Positions 56,356 to 64,000 of a stretch of 64,000 nt of DNA are shown piece after piece. Source of the stretch: CBDFLD01 sp965249005 (lineage in GTDB: Bacteria > Acidobacteriota > UBA6911); contig CBDFLD010000021.1 in NCBI GenBank assembly GCA_965249005.1, positions 558,001-622,000 of the forward strand, given 5' to 3'. The notes under the pieces are model-generated. The model was given only the letters and a program-made list of their open reading frames with translations, had not been told where the DNA came from and searched no databases. Both the position numbers and the translations under genes were made by a program. The first letter of the stretch is position 1; each line of letters begins with the position of its first letter.

Positions 56356-56894
56356 TTGCTGCAATCCCCGGTGCTTTATTCCGTTTTTGCTTTGTTCTTG
56401 CCTTGTCCGGTCCCTGGCTACCGGCTCAGCAATGGACGGGGTACAAGGGCAAGGAGGAGGTTCTTCCCAAGCAAGTCGGCCCGCAACCCGTTCCATTCAG
56501 CCATAAGCGCCATGTCGCATACGGGGCGACCTGTCTCTTCTGCCACCCTCAGGCGAGGACAAAGGAGCGCGCAGGTCTGCCGGATGTCGATAACTGCATG
56601 TCTTGCCATGAAACCGTACGGACCGATAGTCGCGGCGTCAAAGAGCTCGCTCGCATCCATCGCAGCGGCGAGCCGCTAAAATGGGTCCGGGTCTATCGGG
56701 TGCCCGATTTCGTTTTCTTCAGCCACCGCAGTCACTTCAAAGGCGAGGTGCAATGCGCAGCCTGTCACGGACCGGTGGCCGAGCGCGAGGTTCTCGCCAA
56801 GGAAATCTCCACGAGCATGATCATGTGCATGAACTGCCACAAGAGACAAGAGGTGTCCAACGACTGTGGCTTGTGTCACACCTTGGGAATGTGA
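56352..56894 (+). CDS. Pentahaem cytochrome c, ActA-like
   Basis: A 180-residue secreted multihaem protein: leader RFCFVLALSGPWLPAQQ, then five haem sites CLFCH, CMSCH, CAACH, CMNCH and CGLCH. The arrangement FSHKRH before the first and FFSHRSHF before the third, together with PLKWVRVYRVPDF, resembles ActA, the pentahaem subunit of alternative complex III, and class III cytochromes, where these His residues are second axial ligands. Overlap with the quinoprotein (ATGA) suggests that it takes electrons from it. The sulfatase gene begins 42 bp downstream. Confidence 0.88.
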   Translation: MIAAIPGALFRFCFVLALSGPWLPAQQWTGYKGKEEVLPKQVGPQPVPFSHKRHVAYGATCLFCHPQARTKERAGLPDVDNCMSCHETVRTDSRGVKELARIHRSGEPLKWVRVYRVPDFVFFSHRSHFKGEVQCAACHGPVAEREVLAKEISTSMIMCMNCHKRQEVSNDCGLCHTLGM

Positions 56895-56936
56895 ATGAGT
56901 CGGCCTACGGCTCATGCCACATACAGGAAGGGGAAT

Positions 56937-58385
56937 ATGAAGGCGACAACTCTTTTTTGGAGTACCGTTTTGTTTTTTTCGGCCTGCACCCGGCCGATTC
57001 CGGATGAAGCTGAAACGCAACGGCAGCCCAACATTGTCTTCATCATGGTCGACGACCTGGGTTACGGCCACCTGGGTTGTTACGGGCAGGAGCGGATCCA
57101 GACTCCGAGTCTCGATCAAATGGCAGCCGAAGGAACCCAGTTTACACAATACTACGCGGGACATTGCGTCTGTGCCCCCTCCAGGAGTGTTCTCATGACC
57201 GGGCAACATACCGGGCACACCTCGGTGCGGATCAATGGAGGCGGATCCGCGCTCTTGCCGGGCGACATCACAGTGGCGGAGACTCTCAGGGAAGCCGGAT
57301 ACGCCACGGGAATTTTCGGAAAGTGGGGGTTGGGAGACGCCGGGACTGACGGGATTCCCACCAAGCAGGGGTTCGACGAGTTCTTTGGATATCTCCACCA
57401 GGTGCATGCCCATTTCTTTTACCCATTCTTCCTCTGGCAGAATGAAGAAAAGCACATGCTCCCGGAAAATGAAGGGGAGCAACACGCGAGCTACTCCCAC
57501 GATTTGATCGTGGATCGAGCGTTGCAGTTCGTTCGCGGCCACCGTAACAAGGGCGACAAGGATCAACCGTTTTTCTTGTATCTTCCCATAACGATTCCGC
57601 ACTTCGAGTTGCTGGTTCCAGAGGATTCTCTGGCCGAATACCAGGGAAAGTTCCCTGAGCCTTATCCCTACGTCGCCGAGCACTACGCATCGCAGCCCAC
57701 GCCACGGGCGGTACTGGCGGCGATGATCAGTCGCATGGACCGGGATGTTGGTCGCCTCTTCGCTTTGCTCCAGGAGCTTGGTATCGACGACGATACCGTT
57801 GTTTTCTTCACGAGTGACAACGGAGGGTACTTGTTGGACAGGGAAAACTTCTTCGTCGCCAACGGACCACTTCGTGGCGGCAAAGGACTCCTGTACGAAG
57901 GGGGCATTCGGGTTCCAATGATCGTGCGGTGGCCTGGACGGGTCGTGGCCGGCGCCACGGATGATCTCATCTGGGCGGCGTGGGACGTAATGCCGACCCT
58001 GGCGGAATTGGCCGGGGCCGGGGCTCCGGGGAATATCGACGGAATTTCCGTGGCTTCCCGACTCCTGGGTGAGGGTGGGGGGCCGTCAGAGCGGTTCTTG
58101 TACTGGGAGGTGGTTCCTGGCACTACCGGCGGAGATATCCCGCTGCGCAGCCAGGCCGTCCGTACAGGGAAGTGGAAGGCCGTCCGTTCGAAGACGGATG
58201 CCCCGTTGGAGCTCTACGATCTGGCCGAGGATGTGGGAGAGAAAAACAACGTCGCCGAGCAGCATCCAGACGTAATGCAGAAGATCGAGGATTATCTCGA
58301 AACAGCCCGTACCGTGCCCCGGACATATCCCCCACAGGAGCCGAATTGGGGATACGATCGTCTCGACACAGGGTATCTTAAATAG
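56937..58385 (+). CDS. Sulfatase, lipoprotein
   Basis: About 482 residues from ATG 56937 (AGGAAGGGG upstream). The leader ends in LFFSAC, a lipobox, so it is anchored at the membrane. Sulfatase landmarks: PNIVFIMVDDLGYGHLGCYG, the formylglycine motif Cys-Ala-Pro-Ser-Arg in GHCVCAPSRSVLMTGQ, TGIFGKWGLG and FTSDNGGYLLDRE. The substrate is not known; these features match arylsulfatase A/6-sulfatase groups. It is the third gene in a quinoprotein-cytochrome-sulfatase cluster and is followed by the heptamer repeats. Confidence 0.93.
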   Translation: MKATTLFWSTVLFFSACTRPIPDEAETQRQPNIVFIMVDDLGYGHLGCYGQERIQTPSLDQMAAEGTQFTQYYAGHCVCAPSRSVLMTGQHTGHTSVRINGGGSALLPGDITVAETLREAGYATGIFGKWGLGDAGTDGIPTKQGFDEFFGYLHQVHAHFFYPFFLWQNEEKHMLPENEGEQHASYSHDLIVDRALQFVRGHRNKGDKDQPFFLYLPITIPHFELLVPEDSLAEYQGKFPEPYPYVAEHYASQPTPRAVLAAMISRMDRDVGRLFALLQELGIDDDTVVFFTSDNGGYLLDRENFFVANGPLRGGKGLLYEGGIRVPMIVRWPGRVVAGATDDLIWAAWDVMPTLAELAGAGAPGNIDGISVASRLLGEGGGPSERFLYWEVVPGTTGGDIPLRSQAVRTGKWKAVRSKTDAPLELYDLAEDVGEKNNVAEQHPDVMQKIEDYLETARTVPRTYPPQEPNWGYDRLDTGYLK

Positions 58386-58446
58386 CTTTCAGCTTTCAGC
58401 GTTCAGCGTTCAGCTAGTAACCTTCAGTTCCTAGCACTCAGCATGC
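58384..58446. repeat. Heptamer repeat tract of nine units (AGCNTTC-type)
   Basis: Nine consecutive 7-bp units starting at 58384: AGCTTTC, AGCTTTC, AGCGTTC, AGCGTTC, AGCTAGT, AACCTTC, AGTTCCT, AGCACTC, AGCATGC, decaying toward the right. The tract begins inside the sulfatase stop codon region (TAG at 58383-58385). Confidence 0.8.
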
Positions 58447-58531
58447 ATCTTCTAGTCTGTCGCAAAACGTGAATGCACAAAGAAGAGTACCACATCGGTC
58501 GAGCAACCTCGTCGCATGGCCGGGGCTGGTA

Positions 58532-58549
58532 GCTGAAAGCTGACAGCTC
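58532..58549. repeat. Left inverted repeat flanking the HGSNAT-like gene
   Basis: GCTGAAAGCTGACAGCTC matches the reverse complement of 59758-59775 at 17 of 18 positions, with the inner 12 bp perfect. It ends 3 bp from the stop codon of the HGSNAT-like gene. Confidence 0.75.
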
Positions 58550-58552
58550 TTC

Positions 58553-59710
58553 TCAGATCCTTATAAATACCTTTCGCCGATACATGAAGTGAACGAGGTA
58601 GCACTCCATCGAGAAGACGAGGATTGCGGTAACGATAGCAACGGATGTCTCGCTTCCTGCAAGGAAGCCTGTGGTGAAGGGCTCGACAATGGTCTTCAAC
58701 CACTTCGCTCCGCCGAGGAGAGAAAACAGATAGATGAACAAAGGATTCATGCCAAAGATAACCGCAATGTGCGTCCACTTCCGGTATCCCTTTACGTCGA
58801 CGAGCCAGAAGCAGAGCGCCAGAGCAAGAAAGCACCAGCCGCCGCTGACAATCACGAAGGAGCTCGTGCAGATCCGTTTGATGATCGGCGTAATCGGATC
58901 TAGTCCGTAGCCGATGACCACCCCGATCAGGCCGGCGGTCGCAAGGATTTTGATCTTCTTCATCGGCTCCCTTTGACTCATCAGCACGAATCCAGCCAGC
59001 ACGCCCCACATCGTGTGGGCTGTTGTCGGGATGGCATTGACGGCCACCCAGTGGCCTTTCGATACCTTGCCCATGAGCAGCATGTCGACCCAGGAGCCAA
59101 AGTTCTGGTCTGTCGGTGCAAACGGCTGATCGTATCCGGGAACCCACCACAGCCGATAGGCCAGCTCGGTGATGGCAATCATGCTGAAGCTGACTAGAAT
59201 CTGTGTGCGGGTGCTCCGGCGCATCATCACAAATGCGATGAGGTAGGTGACGGAAAGCTGAGCGAGGACGTTCCAGAGTTCGAATACCGGACGGCCTGCT
59301 TGAACGATATAAACAGTGATGCCCAGTCCGAGGAGGATCAACGATCGCGTGGCCGCGTGCCGGAATGCCACGGCGAAGTCATCCCCACGACCCCAGCGCC
59401 TGGCAAATGAAAAAGGCATCGCCACCCCGACGATGAACATGAAAAAGGGTTGGACCAGGTCCCAGAAGTGAAGCCCGTTCCAGGGGTGATGGGTCAGCTG
59501 AGTGAACAATGGGCCCAGTGTGGCCTTCAGGTCGGAATTCAGAACCAGGCGATAAAGCCGGGTGCCGTCCAGCACGAGGAGAAACATGGTCAGGCCCCGG
59601 AAGACATCCAGCGAAGAAAGTCGGCCTTGTGGGTTCAGCAGGTGCGATTGATAGTTTTCCACGAATCCAGCTCCTCCTGATCTCGGTGAAGCAAGTTGAT
59701 GTGACGACAT
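58553..59710 (-). CDS. Heparan-alpha-glucosaminide N-acetyltransferase-like membrane protein (DUF5009/NagX type)
   Basis: A 385-residue polytopic protein with about ten membrane segments. The start RLSSLDVFRGLTMFLLVLDG and HFWDLVQPFFMFIVGVAMPFSFARR are hallmarks of the HGSNAT/NagX family, as are MNPLFIYLFSLLGG and MGKVSKGHWVAVNAIPTTAHTMWG. Eukaryotic HGSNAT acetylates terminal glucosamine of heparan from the outside using cytosolic acetyl-CoA; bacterial members may do likewise on amino sugars. In a region with four sulfatases this is compatible with glycosaminoglycan-like breakdown. The gene is bracketed by inverted repeats. Confidence 0.87.
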   Translation of the reverse strand: MSSHQLASPRSGGAGFVENYQSHLLNPQGRLSSLDVFRGLTMFLLVLDGTRLYRLVLNSDLKATLGPLFTQLTHHPWNGLHFWDLVQPFFMFIVGVAMPFSFARRWGRGDDFAVAFRHAATRSLILLGLGITVYIVQAGRPVFELWNVLAQLSVTYLIAFVMMRRSTRTQILVSFSMIAITELAYRLWWVPGYDQPFAPTDQNFGSWVDMLLMGKVSKGHWVAVNAIPTTAHTMWGVLAGFVLMSQREPMKKIKILATAGLIGVVIGYGLDPITPIIKRICTSSFVIVSGGWCFLALALCFWLVDVKGYRKWTHIAVIFGMNPLFIYLFSLLGGAKWLKTIVEPFTTGFLAGSETSVAIVTAILVFSMECYLVHFMYRRKVFIRI

Positions 59711-59757
59711 GGCGCGTTGCGCCGATTGTATGTGGGGATTCGATCTAGTTCAACAAT

Positions 59758-59793
59758 GAGCTGTCAGCTATCAGCGGTCAGCTGAAAGCGCGT
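59758..59793. repeat. Right inverted repeat and heptamer tract
   Basis: GAGCTGTCAGCTATCAGC at 59758-59775 is the inverted partner of 58532-58549. From 59759 it reads as 7-bp units AGCTGTC, AGCTATC, AGCGGTC, AGCTGAA, then AGC. It lies 47 bp upstream of the HGSNAT-like start codon. Confidence 0.75.
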
Positions 59794-59810
59794 CGGCCGC
59801 GGGCCGGCGC

Positions 59811-61149
59811 CTATGAGCACCGAATCCCTTGGTGTTCGGGTAGGTAGAAAGTGGGAATGAGGCGATCGACTTGCAGGAGACCATCCCGTGTCAGAAGAAA
59901 CGTATCGCCGTCCACTTGCATCCATCCCTGCTCCACGCATCGCTCCAAGGGCGCGGCGAAGCGGTCGAATACGTCTACCTGAAATCGTCTATGGAATTGA
60001 GCGCGGTCGAGCCTGTCCAGCTTGAGTTGCAATACGAATTCGCGGACGAGCCGTTCTTCCTTCGACAGGCGGAAGCCGCGACTCACCGGGAGGCGACCCT
60101 GTGAGAGTTTTCCCAGGTAGACTTCGAGTGAACTGACGTTCTGGTAGTGGTTGCCTCCCAGGTACGAAAAAGATGAAGTCCCGATTCCCAGGAGGTCCGC
60201 TCCGCGGTACTGCGCGTCCTGGTAGACGAAGCGTTCCCCCTGTGCAGTCCGCGCGGCCGTGTAAGCGCTTCTCAATCGGAAGTCGGCTTTTTCCAACCTC
60301 TTGAAACCCTTGGCCAGCCGCGCGCGTTTCGTGGTCCAATCGGCAAGCGCATCGCCCACTTTTCCTTTGCGGAAGGAACGGAAAAGAGGAGTATTCAGTG
60401 GCATTTCTAGCTGATAGATCGTCACACTATCGGGGCGCAGGTTGATGGTTCGGTCGAGGCTTTCCATGAATGAGGCTTCGGTCTCTCCAACCAAGCCAAC
60501 GATCAAGTCCAGGTTGACGACGTCGAATCCGGTTTTCTGAATGAGCTCGTACGACACGAACCACGTCACGGACGAGATGGGTCCTCCCATTCTTTTGCAA
60601 GACCACGTCGTTGAGTTGTTGCACGCCCATGCTGATTCGGGTGACGCCGTGCTCATGAAGCGACCGGAGCTTGGTTTCGGTCAGGGTGCTGGGGGCGCAC
60701 TCGAATGTGACTTCGTGTACGCCGTCCCAGGGAAGAACGGCCTGGAGCCGTACAACAAGATCATGGAACTGCTCTTCGCTCAGGATCGACGGCGTTCCAC
60801 CTCCAAAGTAAACGAAGTCCAGCCGCTGATCGCGCAACGCATCCAGTTCACCGTACATCTCGAGCTCTCGGGTCAGGGCGCTAAGATAGGAATCGATTCC
60901 CTCCGAAGCCGGGTTTGCATATGAGAGGTAATAACAGTACTGGCAGCGAACAGTGCAGAAGGGAATGTGAATGTATAACCCGAACGGTACATCCCGTGGT
61001 CGAGGGGCCCCGGCGTGGATCCAAGCCTCAATTTCCTTCCCCGTCTCCTTGTTCCAGCACGAAAAAGGCGGGTACGCGGAAACAAAGTAATTGCCCTCCG
61101 CGGGTTCGTCCTCGGGGCAGTTCAGGATGCTTTTGGTTTGATCCGTCAT
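59811..61149 (-). pseudogene. HemW/HemN-like radical SAM protein, frameshifted near 60551-60562
   Basis: The N-terminal 200 residues carry the radical SAM site HIPFCTVRCQYCYYLSY (C-x3-C-x2-C), FVYFGGGTPSIL and FECAPSTLTETKL, then GVTRISMGVQQLNDVVLQKNG. After HLVRDVV the frame is lost; the continuation YELIQKTGFDVVNLDLIVGL is one frame away and runs to a full C-terminal domain with AQYRGADLLGIGTSSFSYLG ending at 59811. A single base change near 60551-60562 explains it. Members include HemW and oxygen-independent coproporphyrinogen oxidase relatives. Whole length would be about 445 residues. Function could be restored if the sequence is wrong at this site. Confidence 0.8.
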
Positions 61150-61260
61150 GGATGCACACTCGTTCTACACAGCCACCTTCTATGATAACAAAAAGAAGGC
61201 CCCGGTCGGCTCTCACGATAGGTAGTATTTGTAGGAATTGTCGAGTATTCTCGGGACACA

Positions 61261-62751
61261 ATGAAAGATTACTGTCGTCAACGCCTCGTGTGGCTCCTTT
61301 GTCTGGTCGCCGTCCATGCCATATCCTGTTCTCCATCGAAGGGGACGAAGCGCCCGAATGTCCTGTTGATTCTGTGTGACGATCTGCGCTGGGACAGTTT
61401 ATCTGCCGCCGGGCATCCCCATCTTGCGACCCCGAGCATCGACCGGCTAGCCACGGAAGGCGTTCACTTCAAGAACGCCTTTTGTACCACATCGCTTTGT
61501 TCTCCGAGCCGTGCTTCGATACTGAGCGGGCTCTACGCCCACAGTCATCGAGTCGTCGATAACTTCACAGACTATCCGGCGAATTTGCCCAGCTTTCCGC
61601 TCGCGCTTCAGGCCGCAGGCTACGAAACGGCCTACATCGGAAAATGGCATATGGGCGAAGAAAGCGACGAGAAGCGCCCGGGATTCGATTACTTTGTCAC
61701 GCACAAGGGACAGGGAAAATACTACGATACCGAATTCAATGTCGATGGAAGACGCCAGGTCAAGCCCGGCTACTATGCCCGCGTCGTGACCGCGATGGCC
61801 GAGGAGTGGCTGAAGCGGCCGCGCCAGAAGCCTTTCTTGCTCATGCTGGGCCACAAAGCTCCGCACAGTTTCTATATTCCGGAGGAAAAGTACGAGCATG
61901 CTTTCGATGACGTCCGGATCGACTATCCCGACACGGCCTTTCGGCTCGACACCAAGCCGGCATGGATCGAGCAGCGGCTCCACACCTGGCACGGAATCTA
62001 CGGCCCGCTGTTTGACTGGCGCAAGGAATTTCCCGATTCCAGTCCAGAGGCGGTCAAGGACTTTGCCGCCATGACGCGCGCCTATTGGGGAACGATTCTG
62101 TCGGTGGACGACAGCGTGGGCCAGCTCTATCAGACCCTGAGCTCTCTGGGCCAGCTCGACGATACCCTGATCGTCTTCATGGGAGACAATGGTCTGCTCG
62201 GTGGAGAGCACGGCATGGTGGACAAGCGCACGATGCACGAGCCGAGTATTCGCATCCCTCTCATTGTCCGCTACCCCAAAGCGTTTCCTCATCCCCGGGA
62301 GATAGAAGCCATGGTTCTCACGGTGGATATCGCTCCTAGCATTCTGGACCTGTGCGGTGCGGCTCCGCTGAAAGACATCCATGGCAGGTCCTGGATGTCG
62401 CTGGCGCAGGGTGCAGACGCAGGGTGGCGAACGTCCTGGTTTTACGAGTACAATTATGAGAAGCAGTTTCCCTACACGCCCAACGTGCGCGGAGTTCGAA
62501 CCGACGACTGGAAGTACGTCCACTATCCACACGGAGACGGCGGGCTGGATCGTCACCGGGCCGAACTTTATGACATGAAAAATGATCCTGAGGAGCGCCA
62601 CAACCTCATGGACGACCCGCAGCATACCAGCCTGATCGAGGAGCTCAAAGCTGAACTTGAGCGACTCATGAACTCTACCGGTCTCGCCGCTGATGCTATG
62701 CCCCTGGATCAGGGGATCAAAAAGGAGCTGCCGGACGAATCGATTCGTTGA
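61261..62751 (+). CDS. Sulfatase, lipoprotein
   Basis: A 496-residue sulfatase with lipoprotein leader LVAVHAISC. Landmarks: PNVLLILCDDLRWDSLSAAG, formylglycine motif Cys-Ser-Pro-Ser-Arg in TTSLCSPSRASILSGLYAH, TAYIGKWHMGE and IVFMGDNGLLGGEHGM. The C-terminal RTDDWKYVHYPH and ELYDMKNDPEERHNL close the fold. Its pattern is of choline-sulfatase/iduronate-2-sulfatase-like groups, but the substrate is not settled. It precedes a TetR regulator by about 200 bp and has no clear Shine-Dalgarno upstream. Confidence 0.92.
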   Translation: MKDYCRQRLVWLLCLVAVHAISCSPSKGTKRPNVLLILCDDLRWDSLSAAGHPHLATPSIDRLATEGVHFKNAFCTTSLCSPSRASILSGLYAHSHRVVDNFTDYPANLPSFPLALQAAGYETAYIGKWHMGEESDEKRPGFDYFVTHKGQGKYYDTEFNVDGRRQVKPGYYARVVTAMAEEWLKRPRQKPFLLMLGHKAPHSFYIPEEKYEHAFDDVRIDYPDTAFRLDTKPAWIEQRLHTWHGIYGPLFDWRKEFPDSSPEAVKDFAAMTRAYWGTILSVDDSVGQLYQTLSSLGQLDDTLIVFMGDNGLLGGEHGMVDKRTMHEPSIRIPLIVRYPKAFPHPREIEAMVLTVDIAPSILDLCGAAPLKDIHGRSWMSLAQGADAGWRTSWFYEYNYEKQFPYTPNVRGVRTDDWKYVHYPHGDGGLDRHRAELYDMKNDPEERHNLMDDPQHTSLIEELKAELERLMNSTGLAADAMPLDQGIKKELPDESIR

Positions 62752-62957
62752 TCGTACTTTATGGATCCAGCTCACGCGATTACAACACTCAGTGCAAGGT
62801 TCGTTTGGGCCTTGCTGATCCTCGGCGCCATGCACTTTGTCGATGTTGTTGCGCTCTCTCGGTTGCGGACGCGCGGAAGATTATCGCGGGTTGCCTCGTC
62901 CGAGAGTCCTCGGCGGGTTGTCCGTTGCTGATGGAAAGACACGGTTAGGAGAACGAG

Positions 62958-63659
62958 ATGAGAACGAAACGTCGCCCCCAGGAGAGGTCCCGTCATACCA
63001 GGGAGAAGATACTCACCACCTCTCTTCGTCTCTTCAAGAAGAAGGGGTTTGACGAGACATCGATGCGGGATATCGCCGAGGAAGCGGGGCTCGCACTTGG
63101 AGGAGCCTACTACTATTTCCGGACCAAAGACGAGCTGGTTCTTGCCTTCTATGCTCGCACCCAGGAAGAAGCCGAAGAAAGAAACGAACAGACGCGTGCT
63201 CGGACAACGCGGTTTGAAGAGCGGTTTGCCGACATCGTGGTTTTCAAGCTGGGACAACTGGCCCCGTATCGGAAGCTGGTCACCGTCTTGGCCCGCAACG
63301 CCGCCGACCCGCGCAAGAAGCTTTCCCCGTTCAGTCCGGAGACCTCCGAGATCCGCAACAGGTCGATCCTGGTGGTCGAGAGAGCCCTGGACGGGAGCGA
63401 TATCAAGGTCCAGAGATCATTGAGGCCATACTTGCCGCGTCTCTTCTGGATTTTTCAGATGGGCATCATCTTTTACTGGGTCCACGATCATTCCCGCAAC
63501 CAGGAGCGGACGGAAAAGCTGCTCGAGCTCGGGCTCAAGATCGTAATTCCTCTGATTCGGTTGTCGAAGCTGCCGCTGATGAGTCCGACCACGCGTATGC
63601 TTCGGGAACTGCTGGATCTGCTCGACAAAGATTTTGCCACCAGTCCCGTCCGGGAGTGA
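62958..63659 (+). CDS. TetR-family transcriptional regulator
   Basis: A 233-residue regulator. The N-terminal helix-turn-helix is plain: REKILTTSLRLFKKKGFDET, SMRDIAEEAGLALGGAYYYF, RTKDELVLAFY. The ligand-binding part is helical and unlike named subfamilies, with a hydrophobic C-terminal half (LFWIFQMGIIFYWVHDHS). ATG 62958 is preceded by AGGAGAACGAG. The flanking sulfatases are candidate targets, but no operator palindrome was seen in the 62752-62957 gap. Confidence 0.93.
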   Translation: MRTKRRPQERSRHTREKILTTSLRLFKKKGFDETSMRDIAEEAGLALGGAYYYFRTKDELVLAFYARTQEEAEERNEQTRARTTRFEERFADIVVFKLGQLAPYRKLVTVLARNAADPRKKLSPFSPETSEIRNRSILVVERALDGSDIKVQRSLRPYLPRLFWIFQMGIIFYWVHDHSRNQERTEKLLELGLKIVIPLIRLSKLPLMSPTTRMLRELLDLLDKDFATSPVRE

Positions 63660-63692
63660 GTGTCGCGACGATGGAAGACGCCTTTTCCTCGG

Positions 63693-64000
63693 TTAGTCCG
63701 GAAGCCGCTTGACCAATTGGTCCTCGACCGGGACTATGGTTTTCCGGTGTGCGCGGGCAATCCGGCGTATTTCCTCGATCACTTCGGGATGGTTGCCGGC
63801 GACGTCGAAGCGCTCTGCGGGATCATGCCCCAAGTGATAGAGCAACGGTGGCTCATGCTTGGTTTCCTTGAGATCGCTCCCCCAGGCGGGTTTGGTGAAA
63901 AAGTGGGCCTTGAATGGCCCTTTTCGTACGGCATACGCCTTGGTCCCACGATAATAGAACATGGTATCGCGCGGGCTCTTTCCGCCGTGCAAAGCTGGGG
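63693..64000 (-). CDS. Sulfatase, C-terminal fragment (cut by window edge)
   Basis: About 100 residues, the end of a sulfatase whose catalytic part lies right of the window. Landmarks: FYYRGTKAYAVRKGPFKAHF and PPLLYHLGHDPAERFDVAGN, which correspond to the C-terminal subdomain where the family repeats the R-x-G-x-W/F-K and LYDL-x-x-DPxE pattern. It converges with the TetR regulator. Confidence 0.8.
   Translation of the reverse strand, partial: PALHGGKSPRDTMFYYRGTKAYAVRKGPFKAHFFTKPAWGSDLKETKHEPPLLYHLGHDPAERFDVAGNHPEVIEEIRRIARAHRKTIVPVEDQLVKRLPD

Noticed and set aside
61447..62835. 462-codon minus-strand frame
   Set aside because: Antisense to a sulfatase with a clear formylglycine motif; no support of its own.
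62752..62957. Operator for the TetR regulator
   Set aside because: I looked for a palindrome in the gap upstream of the gene and found none convincing.
1..64000. CRISPR array, tRNA or rRNA genes
   Set aside because: No regularly spaced direct repeats of 25-40 bp, no tRNA-like T-loop/acceptor pairings and no rRNA landmarks were seen on reading.

Overview
The window is a gene-dense, GC-rich bacterial chromosome segment. It has four PQQ-type quinoprotein genes (one cut by the left edge), four sulfatases (one cut by the right edge), a DUF1800/DUF1501 pair, a GH172 (DUF2961) protein, an FG-GAP remnant, an S9 peptidase, AddAB and many Tat or lipoprotein leaders. This repertoire fits a heterotrophic Acidobacteriota-like organism that degrades complex, probably sulfated, glycans. 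The assignment is inferred from gene content only: no rRNA or tRNA is present to settle it.

Layout. 1-3.8 kb: quinoprotein tail, GH172-like protein and a damaged Gfo/Idh/MocA oxidoreductase. 3.86-5.73 kb: a complete group II intron, placed 3 bp after a perfect hairpin between two convergent genes. 5.7-15.6 kb (minus): a large lipoprotein followed by addB and addA. 15.9-19.6 kb: small proteins, a frameshifted SGNH hydrolase, an FG-GAP relic and an exported O-methyltransferase. 19.7-31.1 kb: two haem-fused quinoproteins, a decayed DUF4380-like gene, an S9 peptidase, an MBL-fold hydrolase and a thiolase. 31.3-38.2 kb: a lipoprotein RbsD/FucU-like protein, an aldo/keto reductase cut off after half its length, a 1302-residue exported phospholipase D-like protein starting at the cut, a nitrilase-family amidase and a TIM-barrel isomerase-like gene. 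38.3-41.6 kb: a sodium:solute symporter with its tiny partner protein, and mmsA. 41.9-49.7 kb (minus): DUF1800-DUF1501 behind an FNR-like box, and a DUF3604-sulfatase pair. 49.8-54.3 kb: an EtfD-like membrane iron-sulfur reductase opposite an epimerase and an atypical SHMT-like enzyme. 54.5-64 kb: a quinoprotein coupled to a pentahaem cytochrome and a sulfatase, a HGSNAT-like membrane protein bracketed by inverted repeats, a broken HemW-like gene, another sulfatase, a TetR regulator and a partial sulfatase.

How the genes may work together (inference): periplasmic quinoproteins and cytochromes oxidise sugars or alcohols; sulfatases, GH172 and HGSNAT-like proteins process sulfated or acetylated glycans; symporter, mmsA, thiolase, SHMT-like and EtfD-like genes handle the resulting small carbon compounds.

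At least five otherwise conserved genes carry frameshifts. This means either local gene decay or uncorrected sequence errors, and it should be resolved before those genes are interpreted. The most novel items are the 1302-residue PLD-like protein, the SHMT-like enzyme lacking the canonical active-site Glu, the tandem dyads forming an FNR box, and the heptamer repeats that bracket the HGSNAT-like gene.
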